A stretch of 64,000 nucleotides of DNA. It comes from Lepidodermella squamata. Taxonomy: Eukaryota > Gastrotricha. Position 1 is the first letter of the stretch; each line of letters opens with the position of its first letter. The position numbers and the translations under genes were made by a program. This document shows, piece after piece, positions 47,655 through 56,859 of this stretch. The notes under the pieces are model-generated. The model saw nothing but the letters and a program-made list of their open reading frames with translations. It searched no databases and was not told the origin of the DNA. The stretch spans positions 62,001-126,000 of the forward strand of contig JBLDXI010000010.1 in assembly GCA_047495785.1 (NCBI GenBank), read 5' to 3'.

Positions 47655-48068
47655 TCACTCCTTCTCCCAACAAAGATTCTTCTCGTAGAAATCAATGACT
47701 AATTGAGGATATTTGAGGTTCGCTTCACTCGCTGTCACCAGTTCAGCTTCAAAAACGCCTTTTCGCTTGACTAGAAACATTAACCCGCCGAATTCATCAG
47801 TCGCGCCTAGAATTTCCTCAGCGGTAGAACGGTCGAGAGTTTTACTATGACTTTCATCGATTGCTTTCGAGTTTTTGAGGTAATCCATCAGTAAATTGTT
47901 AGACGTGAGCCGTAAATTCGACTCGGGCTCCCACGAATTCGAAGATGAACCTCGCCATTTGACTAGAAATTGAGTTTTTCCATTAACTTTCCGGTGCGAC
48001 AAAATTTGTTCGATCTCGAATTCTTCGCACGAATCCGATTCGAAAGCCGGAGTTGAGTTTGCGGCCAT
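47655..48068 (-). CDS. HP1-type protein with chromodomain and chromoshadow domain, minimal hinge, 137 aa (copy 1)
   Basis: The ATG at 48066-48068 starts MAANSTPAF. The chromodomain is at about residues 17-55 ([20 protein letters not shown] then KW, WEPESNL) and the chromoshadow domain at about 80-135 ([36 protein letters not shown]). HP1 proteins bind methylated H3K9 with the chromodomain and dimerise and bind PxVxL partners with the chromoshadow domain. Here the hinge is only about 20 residues, and the third aromatic-cage position after KW (F or Y in HP1) appears to be serine ([10 protein letters not shown]), so methyl-lysine binding may be weakened or lost. A Trp is kept near the chromoshadow C terminus (NLCW). 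A 3' splice-like TTTTTTTTATAG lies about 20 nt upstream. It is the last of six tandem genes, 471 bp after copy 2. Confidence 0.85.
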   Translation of the reverse strand: MAANSTPAFESDSCEEFEIEQILSHRKVNGKTQFLVKWRGSSSNSWEPESNLRLTSNNLLMDYLKNSKAIDESHSKTLDRSTAEEILGATDEFGGLMFLVKRKGVFEAELVTASEANLKYPQLVIDFYEKNLCWEKE

Positions 48069-48538
48069 GTACAAAAAAGCAGTAAAATCTATAAAAAAAA
48101 TGAATCAGCAATTAGCAAATTATCACTATTTTATTTAATTGAGCGATTAATTAGGGCAGATTTTTTTGCTTTCAATTTTCATAAAATTCAACAACGAAAA
48201 TTGCATCACGCAACGAGAAACAACCTGTAATGAATTAACGTGCACTACATCCCATGTCACCACAACCAGCTGTTTTTATTTTTTCAAATTTATATCGGCG
48301 ACTTGACAGATATGCAGTTAATGCAGAACACGAAGACAAAAAAATATACAACCACGAAAAATTGAGTTTTTTATACAAATATTAGCCAACATTCAAAATG
48401 TTCCAAGAAATCTAGCTTGAGCATTGTGAATTTTACGGCTTAAAAGTTTATTTATTTATGCAAAGGCAAAAAATGCACGAATTTGCAAAAGTTTTTGTCT
48501 CAAAAAAATCAAAATGCAAATTTATTTAGGCAATAAAT

Positions 48539-49354
48539 TCAGGCATCGACCGATCGCGGATGCTGGGCAAGCGTTTCCGGCGCGTCCCACGAGATCCTCT
48601 CCTCGTAAAAATCCAGCACGAGATCGGTGATTTTCACATTCGCCTCGCTGGCCGGGATAAGATCAGCCTCAACAGCACCCTTCCATTTGACTAGGAACAT
48701 TAACTCACCATAATCTTTCGTGGCGCCCAAAATTTTCTCAGCGGGATATCCTTTATCAAACCCGAGCGCTTCAGGCTTTTCGGATTTTTTCGACTTTTTC
48801 GGCGATATTGGCAGGGCAGTTGGTTGTGCGAAAACTGGGGCAGGGGCGGGGGCAGGTTCGTTGCTGCTATTGCTCACCTCCATTTCGGCAGTTTGATTCA
48901 CGCTCAAATTCACAGAATTGCTATCCGTCGTTTCGTTATTAGGTTTCGGCTCTACGTCCTCGTCCGAATCAGATTCGATCCGAACTTTCGCCTTCATCGA
49001 CTTGCGAGTGGTTGAAGATGTATTCGACGAAATTGAAGACGCTCGGCTGAAGGCGCCGAGTGACTTGCGGCGGGGCGGCTTTTCTTTCTCGACTTCTTTC
49101 TTTTTGGATACAATTCCTAGCTTGACGCGTTTGTACTTTTCCGTTCGCTTGAATTCGCGCAGTATATCCGGACAGCCGCTGAGATTCTCCTCAGGCTCCC
49201 ACGTGTTTTCTTCATCGCCGTAATTCTTCCATTTAACGAAGTACTTCATTGTGTTCTTTTCCACTCTACATTTCAAAATTTTCTCCACTTCGAAAATTTC
49301 ATCTTCTGATGAGTGAGTCTCGTCCTCGGTAGTTGAAGGCCTTTTATTTCTCAT
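48539..49354 (-). CDS. HP1-type protein, chromodomain plus chromoshadow domain, 271 aa (copy 2)
   Basis: A single exon. The chromodomain is at about residues 19-60 (IFEVEKILKCRVEKNTMKYF, KWKNYGDEENTWEPEENL), with the F, W and Y of the aromatic cage present. A ~130-residue hinge is K/S-rich, with acidic ESDSDEDVE and A/P repeats. The chromoshadow domain is at about 195-255 (FDKGYPAEKILGATKDYGEL, LVKWKGAVEADLIPASEANV, VLDFYEERISW), including the terminal Trp. Expected role: reader of H3K9 methylation in heterochromatin. ACTAG, an acceptor-like site after a T8 run, lies about 15 nt before the ATG. It is the fifth gene of the block, 122 bp after the stop of copy 3. Confidence 0.93.
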   Translation of the reverse strand: MRNKRPSTTEDETHSSEDEIFEVEKILKCRVEKNTMKYFVKWKNYGDEENTWEPEENLSGCPDILREFKRTEKYKRVKLGIVSKKKEVEKEKPPRRKSLGAFSRASSISSNTSSTTRKSMKAKVRIESDSDEDVEPKPNNETTDSNSVNLSVNQTAEMEVSNSSNEPAPAPAPVFAQPTALPISPKKSKKSEKPEALGFDKGYPAEKILGATKDYGELMFLVKWKGAVEADLIPASEANVKITDLVLDFYEERISWDAPETLAQHPRSVDA

Positions 49355-49476
49355 TTTTGATTAAACCTCTAGTAAAAAAAACGCATAAATAAAACGATGA
49401 GAACATTTTAATGAGGTCAGAATGAAAGAAACGCGATGAGATTGAAAGAAAAAGCAGTTAAATTAGCGGAATCGAT

Positions 49477-49683
49477 TCAAACCGCCGCTGTTGGGTTGTT
49501 TTCCCTGAATTGCTGCAGCAATTCCTTGCAGTCGCGGAGATTTTCCTCAGGCTCCCAGGTGTTGTCGTCGTCGGTGTAGCTTTCCCATTTCACATAGTAA
49601 AAAGTCTTCCCGTTCTCAACTTTGCTCTTGATGATTTTCTCGACAACAAAGAGATCTTCCTCACTCGAGACGCTGCTTTCCAT
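49477..49683 (-). CDS. Chromodomain-only small protein, 68 aa (copy 3)
   Basis: The ATG at 49681-49683 starts MESSVSSEEDLFVVEKIIKS. The chromodomain (residues ~10-50) keeps the cage residues F, W and Y (YYVKWESYTDDDNTWEPEEN) and the terminal helix (CKELLQQFREN). The protein stops right after the domain, with no hinge or chromoshadow domain. Such a protein could bind methylated histone tails without recruiting partners and might compete with full HP1 proteins (inference). An upstream in-frame extension exists, but an acceptor-like CATCATTTTTCAACGTAG lies about 20 nt before this ATG. It is the fourth gene in the block, 123 bp after copy 4. Confidence 0.85.
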   Translation of the reverse strand: MESSVSSEEDLFVVEKIIKSKVENGKTFYYVKWESYTDDDNTWEPEENLRDCKELLQQFRENNPTAAV

Positions 49684-49806
49684 TTTGTGTGTGTTAAATT
49701 CTACGTTGAAAAATGATGAAATTTTGAGATTATTTAATTGAGCGCAACTGTAAACTATTGATAGCCAAAACAATGAAAAAAGATGTACAGAATGATTTGT
49801 AAGAGC

Positions 49807-50544
49807 TCAAGGTAAAGCAATTTCACACTGGGCCGTGTCGCTGTTGTAGCAAAATCGTTCTTCGTAAAAATCGAGAACGAGATTCGGGCATTTCGAATTC
49901 GCCTCGTCGGCTAAAATCAAATCAGCTTCGTCGACGCCCTTCCACTTGACTAGAAACATCAAAGCGCCGTTTTTAAATTCGTTCGTCGCGCCGAGAATTT
50001 TCTCAGCCTCGTAGCCCTTGTCAAAACCAAGTTTTTCCTCGGCATCATTCTCGGCGGCGGTGGAATTTTCGATATTAGACACAGGCCGTGAATTCGTTGA
50101 TAAAACCGACTGGTAATCCGACTCAGATTCACTCATTTGTAAAACAGGTACGTTGTGATTAATCGGCTCATCGCCAGCTATTTCGTAAACATCATCAGCT
50201 TCCATTACACTGGACGAACTAGCGATTCCAGATTCGGAAGATGTCGCAACGACTTGAGGCGGCTCACTCGTTGTTGATTTCGAAGAATGAGATTGCGGTT
50301 TCGAAATTCCACGCATTTGCAGCGCGATTTCAGCCCTACGTTGTTTGCCAAGAGGAGACTCGAAAAATTCGTCGATTAGCAGGGGGCAATTCGTTAGAGA
50401 TGCTGGCTCCCATGTATTTTCTTCAGGTGGGTAATTTTCCCACTTGATATGATATTCGATCCGGCCGTCTTGGTATCTACAATCCAAAACTGCCTCGACA
50501 ACGAAAACCTCCTCCTTCACCTGCTTCCGTTTCCTTTTAGGCAT
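49807..50544 (-). CDS. HP1-type protein, chromodomain plus chromoshadow domain, 245 aa (copy 4)
   Basis: Starts MPKRKRKQVKEEVFVVEAVL. The chromodomain is at about residues 12-52, with cage F, W and Y (HIKWENYPPEENTWEPASL). The hinge is S/T/E-rich (~120 residues). The chromoshadow domain is at about 180-235 (EAEKILGATNEFKNGALMFL, VDEADLILADEANSKCPNLV, LDFYEERFCY); the usual terminal Trp is replaced by Tyr, and a residue pair is inserted in the first strand. Role as for HP1 proteins. An acceptor-like TTCATTCTTTTCTAG lies about 20 nt upstream of the ATG; the open frame further upstream is therefore unlikely to be translated. It is the third gene in the block, 126 bp after the SWIM gene stop. Confidence 0.92.
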   Translation of the reverse strand: MPKRKRKQVKEEVFVVEAVLDCRYQDGRIEYHIKWENYPPEENTWEPASLTNCPLLIDEFFESPLGKQRRAEIALQMRGISKPQSHSSKSTTSEPPQVVATSSESGIASSSSVMEADDVYEIAGDEPINHNVPVLQMSESESDYQSVLSTNSRPVSNIENSTAAENDAEEKLGFDKGYEAEKILGATNEFKNGALMFLVKWKGVDEADLILADEANSKCPNLVLDFYEERFCYNSDTAQCEIALP

Positions 50545-50670
50545 TTTTAATAAGTAAAAGCCTAGAAAAGAATGAACATGATATAGCGGCGGAATTAGAA
50601 AAAATGGATGAAAATTATTGTAAATTGAGCATGACAGCGATAGTATCAAGAGTTCAGTCAGTTGAGCAAA

Positions 50671-51436
50671 TTAGACAGCTTCAAGTTTGGCTTTTTTCGA
50701 CCCAGAATTTTCGCACGAGCACGGAGTGAGAATTTTCGAAGCTTCGTCAAGAAAATTAAGAGCGGCATCCAAGTCGGAGCATTGAAGAGATGAGAAATTT
50801 GGATCAGACAGCTTTGATTTAATTTCGGAGAGGCGCTTTTTCAGCTCTTTCTTCTTGCTTTTATGAGGACTCGCGAAACTATTCTCTTCGTCTTCATCAT
50901 CCTCGTCGCTATCAATATCGTCCTCGTCTTCTTCATCTTCATCAGTATCAGTGTCTTCGTCGTCTTCGTAATAATAAGTTCGCGGAGTTGGCCTCGGAGC
51001 GGGTGCTTCCTCTTTCGGTTCCGGTAAAATTTTACCGTCCGCGGATATCCTGCGGCCCAATATACAAGCCAGATGAATGTGTTTACACATTATGACATGG
51101 TCTTCGTAATCAGGGCAAGTGCATGTGCCGAGATGGTAGCAAAAAGAGCATCTGTCACAACGGTCCCCGCAATGGCAATCAGCGTCCTCCGGGCTCGTGT
51201 TCAAATTAACTTTGTACCAACTCAAGCCATCAGACGAGCGAACCTTGTATCGCGCCGCCGTTTCCGACTTGCTTACGAGCTGGATTGCTGAGAATATCAT
51301 ATCGTCTAGAAGGGGAGCCATGATCACGGCCTGAGCGAAATATATGAGTGGAAAATCTTGAAATATAACCAAATATTCGAACCTTCCAGTGCCTGTCTTC
51401 GACATCGCTGGGCCTTCTACGGCGCCTCCCGGGCAT
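50671..51436 (-). CDS. SWIM zinc-finger protein with acidic domain, 237 aa (paralogue a)
   Basis: Exons 51436-51383 and 51330-50671 flank a 52-nt phase-0 intron (GTTCGAATATT to TTTCGCTCAG). The N terminus is arginine-rich (MPGRRRRRPSDVEDRHWK). A cysteine-rich module follows: CHCGDRCDRCSFCYHLGTCT leads into a SWIM finger C88-x-C90-x9-C100-x-H102 (CTCPDYEDHVIMCKHIHLA). SWIM fingers bind DNA or proteins and occur in transposase-related and chromatin proteins. A long acidic run (about residues 145-175) and a helical C terminus with LDEASKILTPCSCE complete it. It shares exon structure, order and C-terminal motif with the neighbouring paralogue b. Acidic runs often contact histones (inference). Confidence 0.85.
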
Positions 51437-51619
51437 TCAATTCAAGTTATCCACTAAGTAAACAACAAACTTGATTGAGATTTCGACACAAGCTTGATCT
51501 TAATTTGGCTCAATTCAACGAAGAAAATTGAAAAGTTGGGTTAAAATGTTGTGAAACAACAATGAGATTAAAATTGAGCATGAAATTAGTCAGTTTAAGA
51601 TTCAGTCATTCCGAGCAAT

Positions 51620-52356
51620 TCAAGCAGCCTCAATCTTAGCTCTTTTCGGACGAGAACGTTCGCAAGAACAGGGGATGAGAGCTTTAGATGCCTCACGAAG
51701 ATGAGTTAAAGCCAACTCCACGTCTGAGATTTGAAGTTTCGGGTCAACGAGTTTGGCCTTAATTTCAGCGAGGCTTTTCTTGATTTCACTCTTCTTCGAG
51801 TCAATCGAATTTTCCTGGCCTTCTTGATCATCGCCGTTGTCATCGTCACCATCGTCGTCATCATCACTATCAGCCTCAGAATTTGAGTCGGCACTAGCAT
51901 TGTTAGATTTCACCCGACCATTGGATGAAAGCTTGTGACCCAGAATGTTAGCGAGGTGCATGTGTTTGCACATCATGCCATGATCCGTGTAATCGGGACA
52001 GGTGCAACTGCCAAGATGGCAGCAGCTTGAACACTCCTGACACAGATCTTCGCAAAACAAGTAGTCGGGAATGCATTCGTTCTCTGTTGCCTCGGGGCAG
52101 AGGTTCAACCATACGTCATACCACGACGAACCATCAGAGGAGCAGACTTTATAGCTAGCTTCTTCGTCTGATTTTCTAACAAGTTTAATAACCGAAGCGA
52201 TGTCTTTGTCGTTTTTAGGAGCCATGTGCATGGCCTAAACATAGATATCTCATATGTCGTGGCCCAAGCATGGCAAAAAAAATAGAAACAGACCTTGATG
52301 TGCCGGCCATACATGTCATCAGCGCGCCGGTTAGAACGTCGACGTCTCCAAGACAT
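51620..52356 (-). CDS. SWIM zinc-finger protein with acidic domain, 225 aa (paralogue b)
   Basis: Exons 52356-52294 and 52234-51620 flank a 59-nt phase-0 intron at the same position as in paralogue a. The arginine-rich start is MSWRRRRSNRRADDMYGRHI. The SWIM finger is C98-x-C100-x9-C110-x-H112 (CTCPDYTDHGMMCKHMHLA) after a second cysteine cluster (CEDLCQECSSCCHLGSC). Then come an acidic D-rich run and the C-terminal helix with LREASKALIPCSCERSR. It is clearly a tandem duplicate of paralogue a, 183 bp upstream of it on the same strand, and is the first gene of the six-gene block. YAG acceptor-like sites precede most of the following ATGs. Confidence 0.85.
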
Positions 52357-54953
52357 TAATTAAAGGTACAAGAGGAAGAAAAACTAAAAAAATACACCAA
52401 GCCTGACGTGTGATGGTGCTAATGTCAATTGATGAACGGAAAGGCAATCAGCGGAATTCGAAATATTCTAAGAGCTTCAAAGGAATCGTAAAGCGTAAAG
52501 GTTCTCCTTATTCTTCATTATGAATGTAATAAGTTTGCCCCATTAGATTGATAGAAAAAATGTGCACGTGATGGAGAAAACCTCATCTACCTAATCAAAC
52601 ATCGAACAAATAACCTACCAACAGGCCCAAGCCTCATAAAATAAAAAAAGTAAGACCATATCACGAGTCTCTCGCGCATTAAGATATAAAATGTTCATCA
52701 TTCCGGAATCACTGAAATTTCATAGATGATTCGAGGCATTAAACTATCAAAACCTATCGAAATAAGATGCGTCTGGATCAGACGATTACAAATAATAATG
52801 AAACTCGTTTTTATTGTGAGAAATGAAAATTGCCCTACTCTCAAAAGATTGAAATTGTAAGGCGCACTCAATTATAAAAATAAAGATTGAAATATTATCG
52901 TGTAAATATTCAATCATGCATAAATGTCATAAGGGGTGATCGCCTTACTCTCATCCTGTAAACCTAATCCTTACAATTAATGAAAATGTCTCAGAAATTA
53001 CGACAGGCAGCTATAAGTTCGAACGCTTTTCCAAAAAAGAAGAACGATGATCGAGAATTGTCAAATATCAACCCACGGGAAGCTCGAATATGACACGACA
53101 CGCTGAAAACAGAATAACGCAGATCCGCGAAGTCTCCTATGAATTGCGGACCACCGCCCACCGCAGAAAAGATTAGACCATTGGAAAGGCGTAAAAACCA
53201 GCAGAAAGAAGCCGCAGGCGTAGAGGGAACCCGCAGATGCTTTAGATTCCGAATTCATATACATCCGCCTCCAGCTCGATCAAAAAACGACGATCTTAGC
53301 AGATTTTACGATCGATAAATTCATTTCAAAGGCTCCCGATCATTCCCCTACAAACACACCGCGATAGGTTCAAATTCAACTTGAGTGAAGAGTGTACTGC
53401 ACAATGCACAAGACGTCAAGCGCGGTCCTTCCCTTCAGCAAACGACGCGGAATCCGTCACGAAAAAACAGCGGGAAACCGCTCATCGAAAAATTCGCGGT
53501 GGTGGAGGATTGAAGGTTAATGCTTAAATCAGTAAAATGTTATTTTAAATAAAAAATTGATACAAAAGCATGCATTTTTCTGCAAAAATCGATTATTATG
53601 AAAAATTTGTGACTTTGCTTTGCCGCATGTTTTCAGTGAGCAAAAATCTCACCCCGGGCAGGTTTTTCTGCGTTCGATTTTCTTGATTTTACTATTGTGG
53701 TCCACGGGCTGACTCCGGAGTCATTTGGACTCATTCGAGCATTTTGACTCCTGTCTGACTCCGATACCAATCCAAATATGAAACCATTCCGCAACGAGTC
53801 ACAAACTTGGCCAAAACTTACTTAGGGTCTGAATTTGACTCCAAAACGAACTGTCTTTGACTCCACACTGCTTATTTATCATGGCCTAAGTCCTGGTCAA
53901 ACAAATCGGAGAAGTATCGTTAACCGCTTTGAACTTGGCAGCGTGTTTTCATCAGCACCAACTTCCACTTATCCGAGAAGTCTCATCATTTGTTATGGAT
54001 TGTTATAGACCAATACTAGTTGATAGAAACAAAAATTACATTTGCATCACCTTCCGTTGGCGTGCTGCCAACTTTTGCTGCTAAGTTCAGCTTTTACCAT
54101 GTAAAATGGGTGCATCGATTTGGGACCCCATTTGTTATATCTGACAGCAACACATAACAAACGTGAGAATTTGTTATATAACGTAACAAATGACGCTGAT
54201 TGCGATGGTGATTTTTATTTTACCATCAGCATCACCTGGACAGGTGTGGATCGAAAAAACCAAGTATGGTGGCTTACCTGAGCAGGTAGGGTGCGTCCCA
54301 TGACCTCGAGATACATTTTTTCGGATTCTCCGTGGTAAATTACCATGTTTCACAAAGTATTGCGAACTTTCGATTCATATAACTCGAGAAATAAAAGCGA
54401 GTTTAACTAAAGTTGCAATTTCAATGTCGATTATGGCAGTTTGCAATGAAAATTACTTGCTTGGCAGCGGAAGCTTAGATTATGTTACATTAACTTCACA
54501 TTTTAATGAGTGCACTAGGGTAAAAAATGATGCAGAAATTAACATCTCTATTGTCTAACGAATATAATTGACGGCTTGGCGGTTAATTGACCACGTGATA
54601 CGTAGCTGGCTATTCAAATTTAAAATGGGTCTGAATTGAATTAGATTACGATATTTTTTTAACTGACATGCAGCGCTACGTAACACATGTGGAATTTTAA
54701 TTCTAGAAGATAAAAAGTAGCCCTGAAAACGTTGGTGATGTTGATTTTATTATTACCTATAATATTTTATTCTGTTAATATGACCTTTTCGTGCGAGAAA
54801 GTCAATAATATTCGTTACCTTCTTTGAGGAATCATTGTTTAATTTGTTTATTGATACTCTTAAATTTTGGAATACTTAAGACCAGCAAGTGCTATGGTTT
54901 ATTCTGATACGAAAATTAATTTCTATTTCAAAGATGTATGCTGTATGCCTATA
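52357..54953. other. 2.6-kb region without genes
   Basis: No supported ORF. A patch at about 53705-53880 repeats GACTCC/GGAGTC-type hexamers irregularly. Otherwise AT-rich intergenic sequence holding the presumed promoter of the SWIM/HP1 block. Confidence 0.5.
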
Positions 54954-54986
54954 TAATAAAAACGAAACACGAAAATATAACGCTCT
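54954..54986. repeat. 33-bp direct repeat, copy 1
   Basis: Identical to 55198-55230 (starts TAATAAAAACGAAACACG, ends ATAACGCTCT). The two copies bracket the left terminal inverted repeat of the 5.4-kb element. Confidence 0.9.
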
Positions 54987-55114
54987 CGATATCGATTGAT
55001 TTTCCAACGGAAAAATAATTTGAAATTTTCCCGCCAAAAACTATTTTACCGCCAAATATTCCCGCCAAAACCCTAGTCAAAATTTGAATTTTCCAAAATT
55101 CCAACGGTCACTCG
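54987..55114 (+). repeat. Left terminal inverted repeat
   Basis: Starts with the palindrome CGATATCG and includes three CCCGCCAAA-type units and CCAACGGTCACTCGCG. It is mirrored at 60228-60381. Confidence 0.9.
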
Positions 55115-55197
55115 CGTCATCTAACGGTCACTCCTATTTTTGAATTTTATGTCACCTCGTACTGTCACTTGCATCGAAATGTAATGAAGTGTCATGG

Positions 55198-55230
55198 TAA
55201 TAAAAACGAAACACGAAAATATAACGCTCT
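55198..55230. repeat. 33-bp direct repeat, copy 2
   Basis: Exact second copy of 54954-54986, 211 bp further in and just downstream of the small gene ending at 55237. Confidence 0.9.
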
Positions 55231-55236
55231 ATTTAT

Positions 55237-55539
55237 TTACACTCGAAATAATGGTAAACAGGAATTATTCGGAATCAATATCAGAAAAGAGCAGAGGCGA
55301 AGGATGTGGTTGTGGTGGTGGAGTAACCGTCTCGTCGCACGAATAGTGATTAGGATCGTAGATAGACATAGCATTGCCATTATTTCGTCACAGCGTAGTA
55401 GCAAATCTTGGCCGCGGCAGGTTAGGTTGCGACGAATGAGAGGCTCAGGCTGATCCATTAGGGTCATGAGCTCCTCACATTGCAGTTGTAAGTCTTGAAC
55501 GCGATGAATAACGTCCCGAAGTAAAAGTTGATCCGACAT
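55237..55539 (-). pseudogene. Left-end small helical protein, with an apparent frameshift
   Basis: Starts MSDQLLLRDVIHRVQDLQLQ and forms a charged helix to about residue 53. Thereafter the coding-like sequence continues in the next frame, which is proline-rich (ETVTPPPQPHPSPLLF) and acidic to a stop at 55265. The original frame turns into an implausible L/R-rich tail ending at 55237. No intron consensus explains the switch, so a frameshift (or sequence error) near 55380-55390 is likely. It resembles in plan the right-end gene at 59438-59700: helical start, proline-rich stretch, acidic end. Confidence 0.45.
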
Positions 55540-55605
55540 TAATGATTAAAATGCAAGTGAAAATGAAACGAAAACCGCGTAAATGAATCGGCGAGATCGA
55601 CCTGC

Positions 55606-56427
55606 TCAGTAATAATGAGGCATGCGATGCCAAGCAAGGTCTGGCGGTAGATGAAGATCAGACTCGCGAGTTCGGGGAATCACTCGGTAATTTGAAGATT
55701 CACCAACTGGAGGTGGGTGAGGCGGAGACCAAGCGGCGACCTTTCTGGCTAGATCGGTCTTCTTGAAGGCGTCTAGGGGAACACCCGCTCGAGAAATGAG
55801 CTCAACAACAGAATTGTAATGAAGCTTGGCATCCGGAGAATGAGAACTGGGTGATTTCGCCACAACTTCGATCATGGAAGTCAAAGGAATGTTGACCAAT
55901 TCGTTGCCATCGCGAATCAACGTGATAGAGGACCCATCCGGAGTCAAAGTATACGTGCCTGTAGACGGCTGAGATTGTAGATAAGATAGAACTGACACAG
56001 CTCTATGGAGCTGAGAATCCTTCAAATTGGAAAACCGAGATGTTACAAATGATTTAACATCGAAAGGTTCCACGACAGGAGACGGATCCGCAGGCGCAGG
56101 CGTAGTCGCAGGGGGAGCGGGAGCTACGGGGGCAGGCTTGGGAACCTCGGCAGTCAAAGCCGGCTTGATAAAACGCACGTAGTTTTGCTTCAGCCTCTCG
56201 AGCTCGCCAAATACATGATTTTAGTCTCGAGCAGTCTGGGAATGAACATCCGGCTGATTCAACATCTCAGTCATCTGACCTTCGAGCTCCTCAACCTTGT
56301 CGTAAAACGGGCCATCAAACAGCTTCTGCTTGGTGACAGCACGACGTTGCAGAGAGGAAGCTGCGGTCTTTGTCGAAACAGGTGTATCTTGCATGAGCAC
56401 GAGCTTGCGGCTAAACTTTTCAACCAT
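55606..56427 (-). pseudogene. Virus-like (Polinton/adintovirus-type) late protein with an in-frame stop
   Basis: From the ATG at 56425-56427 (MVEKFSRKLVLMQDTPVSTK) one frame of 274 codons is broken only by a TAA at 56221-56223 (codon 69). Before the stop lies the helix KVEELEGQMTEMLNQ and after it ELERLKQNYV, so the stop cuts a helical region. A long P/A-rich linker and a C-terminal domain (SVVELISRAGVPLDAFKKTD) follow. The pattern SRKLVL, then an EL-x-QM-x-x-MLN helix, then a P-rich linker recalls a family I associate from memory with late-gene clusters of Polinton and adintovirus elements; no search was possible. Stop readthrough is an alternative to decay. It overlaps the preceding ORF by 8 nt. 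Confidence 0.45.
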
Positions 56428-56611
56428 CACGTTTACGGAGCGACAGAATACCGTCAATAACCGAAGGTAGGATGCTACCAGCAGCTGAAATAAGGAGAGG
56501 AATAAGCGGACCGTTTCCGTGCTGAATAAGAACGGATCGACTACTCTCGGGCGTCTTGACCTTGGAAACGCGGTCAATGGTAATCCCTAATTTTCAGTTA
56601 AAAAGTTTCAT
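56420..56611 (-). pseudogene. Small hydrophobic virus-like ORF with an early nonsense codon
   Basis: From the ATG at 56609-56611 the frame meets TGA at codon 6 (56594-56596) and then stays open for 57 codons to a TGA at 56420-56422. The body has a basic/serine start and a glycine/proline-bearing hydrophobic segment (GPLIPLLISAAGSILPSVID) followed by LRKRDG. Short proteins with such a segment are common near late genes of adenovirus-like and Polinton-like elements (general knowledge). Its stop overlaps the ATG of the next ORF (ATGGTTGA), a compact arrangement foreign to the host genes around. A spliced start is not excluded (an AAAATTAG acceptor-like site precedes the open part). Confidence 0.4.
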
Positions 56612-56634
56612 TTTTACTCTTAAATAACGAGTTC

Positions 56635-56817
56635 CTACCATGGATGGAAAGAGTTTCGCAATTTCTCTACCAAACCTTCGAATTGCGAATTAATTTTCGA
56701 TAAAAGTTCCAGTATTTCCAAGCCGCTTTCATCATCCTCATCGGCGTCGTCTTCAAATCCAAACCCTATCTGATCTGAAGGATCGATCGCTTGCGAGGAA
56801 TATTTGAAAACGTCCAT
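56635..56817 (-). CDS. Small acidic ORF, 60 aa, in the virus-like block
   Basis: MDVFKYSSQAIDPSDQIGFG is followed by an acidic run (DDADEDDESG) and a C-terminal helix (EILELLSKINSQFEGLVEKL). It ends 23 bp before the next ORF on the same strand. No homologue is recognised. Its composition and uninterrupted frame suggest real coding, but the in-frame region upstream is also open for 14 codons. Confidence 0.4.
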   Translation of the reverse strand: MDVFKYSSQAIDPSDQIGFGFEDDADEDDESGLEILELLSKINSQFEGLVEKLRNSFHPW

Positions 56818-56859
56818 CTTGAATCGCGGAGAATAGCAGAAAAACCCGTGAAAATCCAT

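Noticed and set aside
53061-53264. Minus-strand frame of 67 codons
   Set aside because: Isolated and unsupported; no signals nearby.
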